The position numbers and the translations under genes were made by a program. The notes under the pieces were generated by a model. That model worked only from the letters and a program-made list of their open reading frames with translations, did not search any database and had not been told where the DNA came from. DNA of 34,540 bases from JBBQZU01 sp041749535 (GTDB taxonomy: Bacteria > Bacteroidota > Bacteroidia > Flavobacteriales_D > Cryomorphaceae): assembly GCA_041749535.1 (NCBI GenBank), contig JBGTBE010000093.1:1-34540 (forward strand). The letters run 5' to 3'. Below are positions 34,453-34,540 of this stretch, in pieces (position 1 is the first letter of the stretch; every line of letters starts with the position of its first letter).

Positions 34453-34540
34453 TTATTGAACCCTCACCACTTTTCCATTCTGCACCGGAGTGCCGTCAAG
34501 GAAGATGGTATAGGTGAGCATACCTTTCGGCAAATGGAGT
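34453..34540 (-). CDS. T9SS type A sorting-domain protein (C-terminal fragment)
   Basis: The minus strand from the window edge reads LHLPKGMLTYTIFLDGTPVQ, continuing NGKVVRVQ, then TAA at 34455-34453. This is the closing half of the Por secretion tail (type A T9SS C-terminal domain), whose hallmarks are L-(P/A)-x-G-x-Y/L-T followed by a strand, then K-(V/L)-(V/I)-(R/K/V)-x at the end. Proteins with this tail are exported across the outer membrane by the type IX system and then trimmed or anchored. The functional part of the protein lies beyond the right edge and cannot be named. Confidence 0.8.
   Translation of the reverse strand, partial: LHLPKGMLTYTIFLDGTPVQNGKVVRVQ

Noticed and set aside
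1..34540. CRISPR array, tRNA, rRNA, insertion sequence or prophage
   Set aside because: Reading both strands showed no regularly spaced repeats, cloverleaf or CCA-ended tRNA, ribosomal RNA blocks, transposase or phage gene motifs.

Overview
The window is a chromosomal stretch from a Bacteroidota bacterium, most likely a free-living Flavobacteriales-like or Cytophagales-like lineage. The evidence is the complete MoxR-Bat operon, a short Bacteroidota-type primary sigma factor, the long two-part GAPDH, type IX secretion (T9SS) C-terminal signals of both type A and type B, a carboxypeptidase-like plus plug TonB receptor, a FISUMP lipoprotein, and promoters of the TTTG-N19-TAnnTTTG kind. There is no sign of prophage, insertion sequence, CRISPR array, tRNA or rRNA. 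It reads as core and near-core genome.

Layout. 1-630: the start of trkA (minus) diverges from a two-repeat YccF-like membrane protein. 660-4823 (minus): a htrA/degP-type protease gene, the primary sigma factor gene rpoD and a long gap gene, with hairpin terminators after degP and after gap. 4926-8028 (plus): a tightly overlapping unit of an unknown lipoprotein, dapF, a GNAT acetyltransferase and mltG, which links a peptidoglycan/lysine precursor step to the septal-type lytic transglycosylase. 8118-10459: a DUF486 membrane protein (minus), a FISUMP lipoprotein (plus) and a two-CBS-domain protein (plus). 10474-18892 (minus): moxR, a DUF58 protein, a membrane-anchored unknown, then batA, batB, batC, batD and batE, with start and stop codons mostly overlapping. 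19327-20221 (plus): a MazG-like pyrophosphohydrolase coupled to a DUF4442 hotdog protein. 20241-24009: a secreted beta-propeller-like lipoprotein (minus) diverges from a TonB-dependent receptor (plus) that has a CxxC plug and a 14-bp perfect palindrome in its promoter. 24153-27578 (minus): a small STAS-like protein and clpB. 27866-32101 (plus): a very large secreted SBBP/Ig-like protein with a type B T9SS signal, whose 3' end overlaps a convergent NlpC/P60 hydrolase gene. 32983-34230 (minus): an alpha-oxoamine synthase, probably serine palmitoyltransferase. 34453-34540 (minus): the 3' end of a T9SS type A cargo gene.

The main theme is the cell envelope: periplasmic proteolysis (DegP), murein metabolism (DapF, MltG, NlpC/P60), the envelope-associated Bat complex with its MoxR chaperone, sphingolipid synthesis, outer-membrane uptake and T9SS-exported surface proteins. 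I did not find a clearly new multi-gene system. The best leads are the putative metalloregulator operator at the TonB receptor with the unusual CxxC plug and a near-leaderless non-ATG start, the unknown lipoprotein that heads the dapF-mltG unit, and the uncharacterised 336-residue membrane protein inside the Bat operon.
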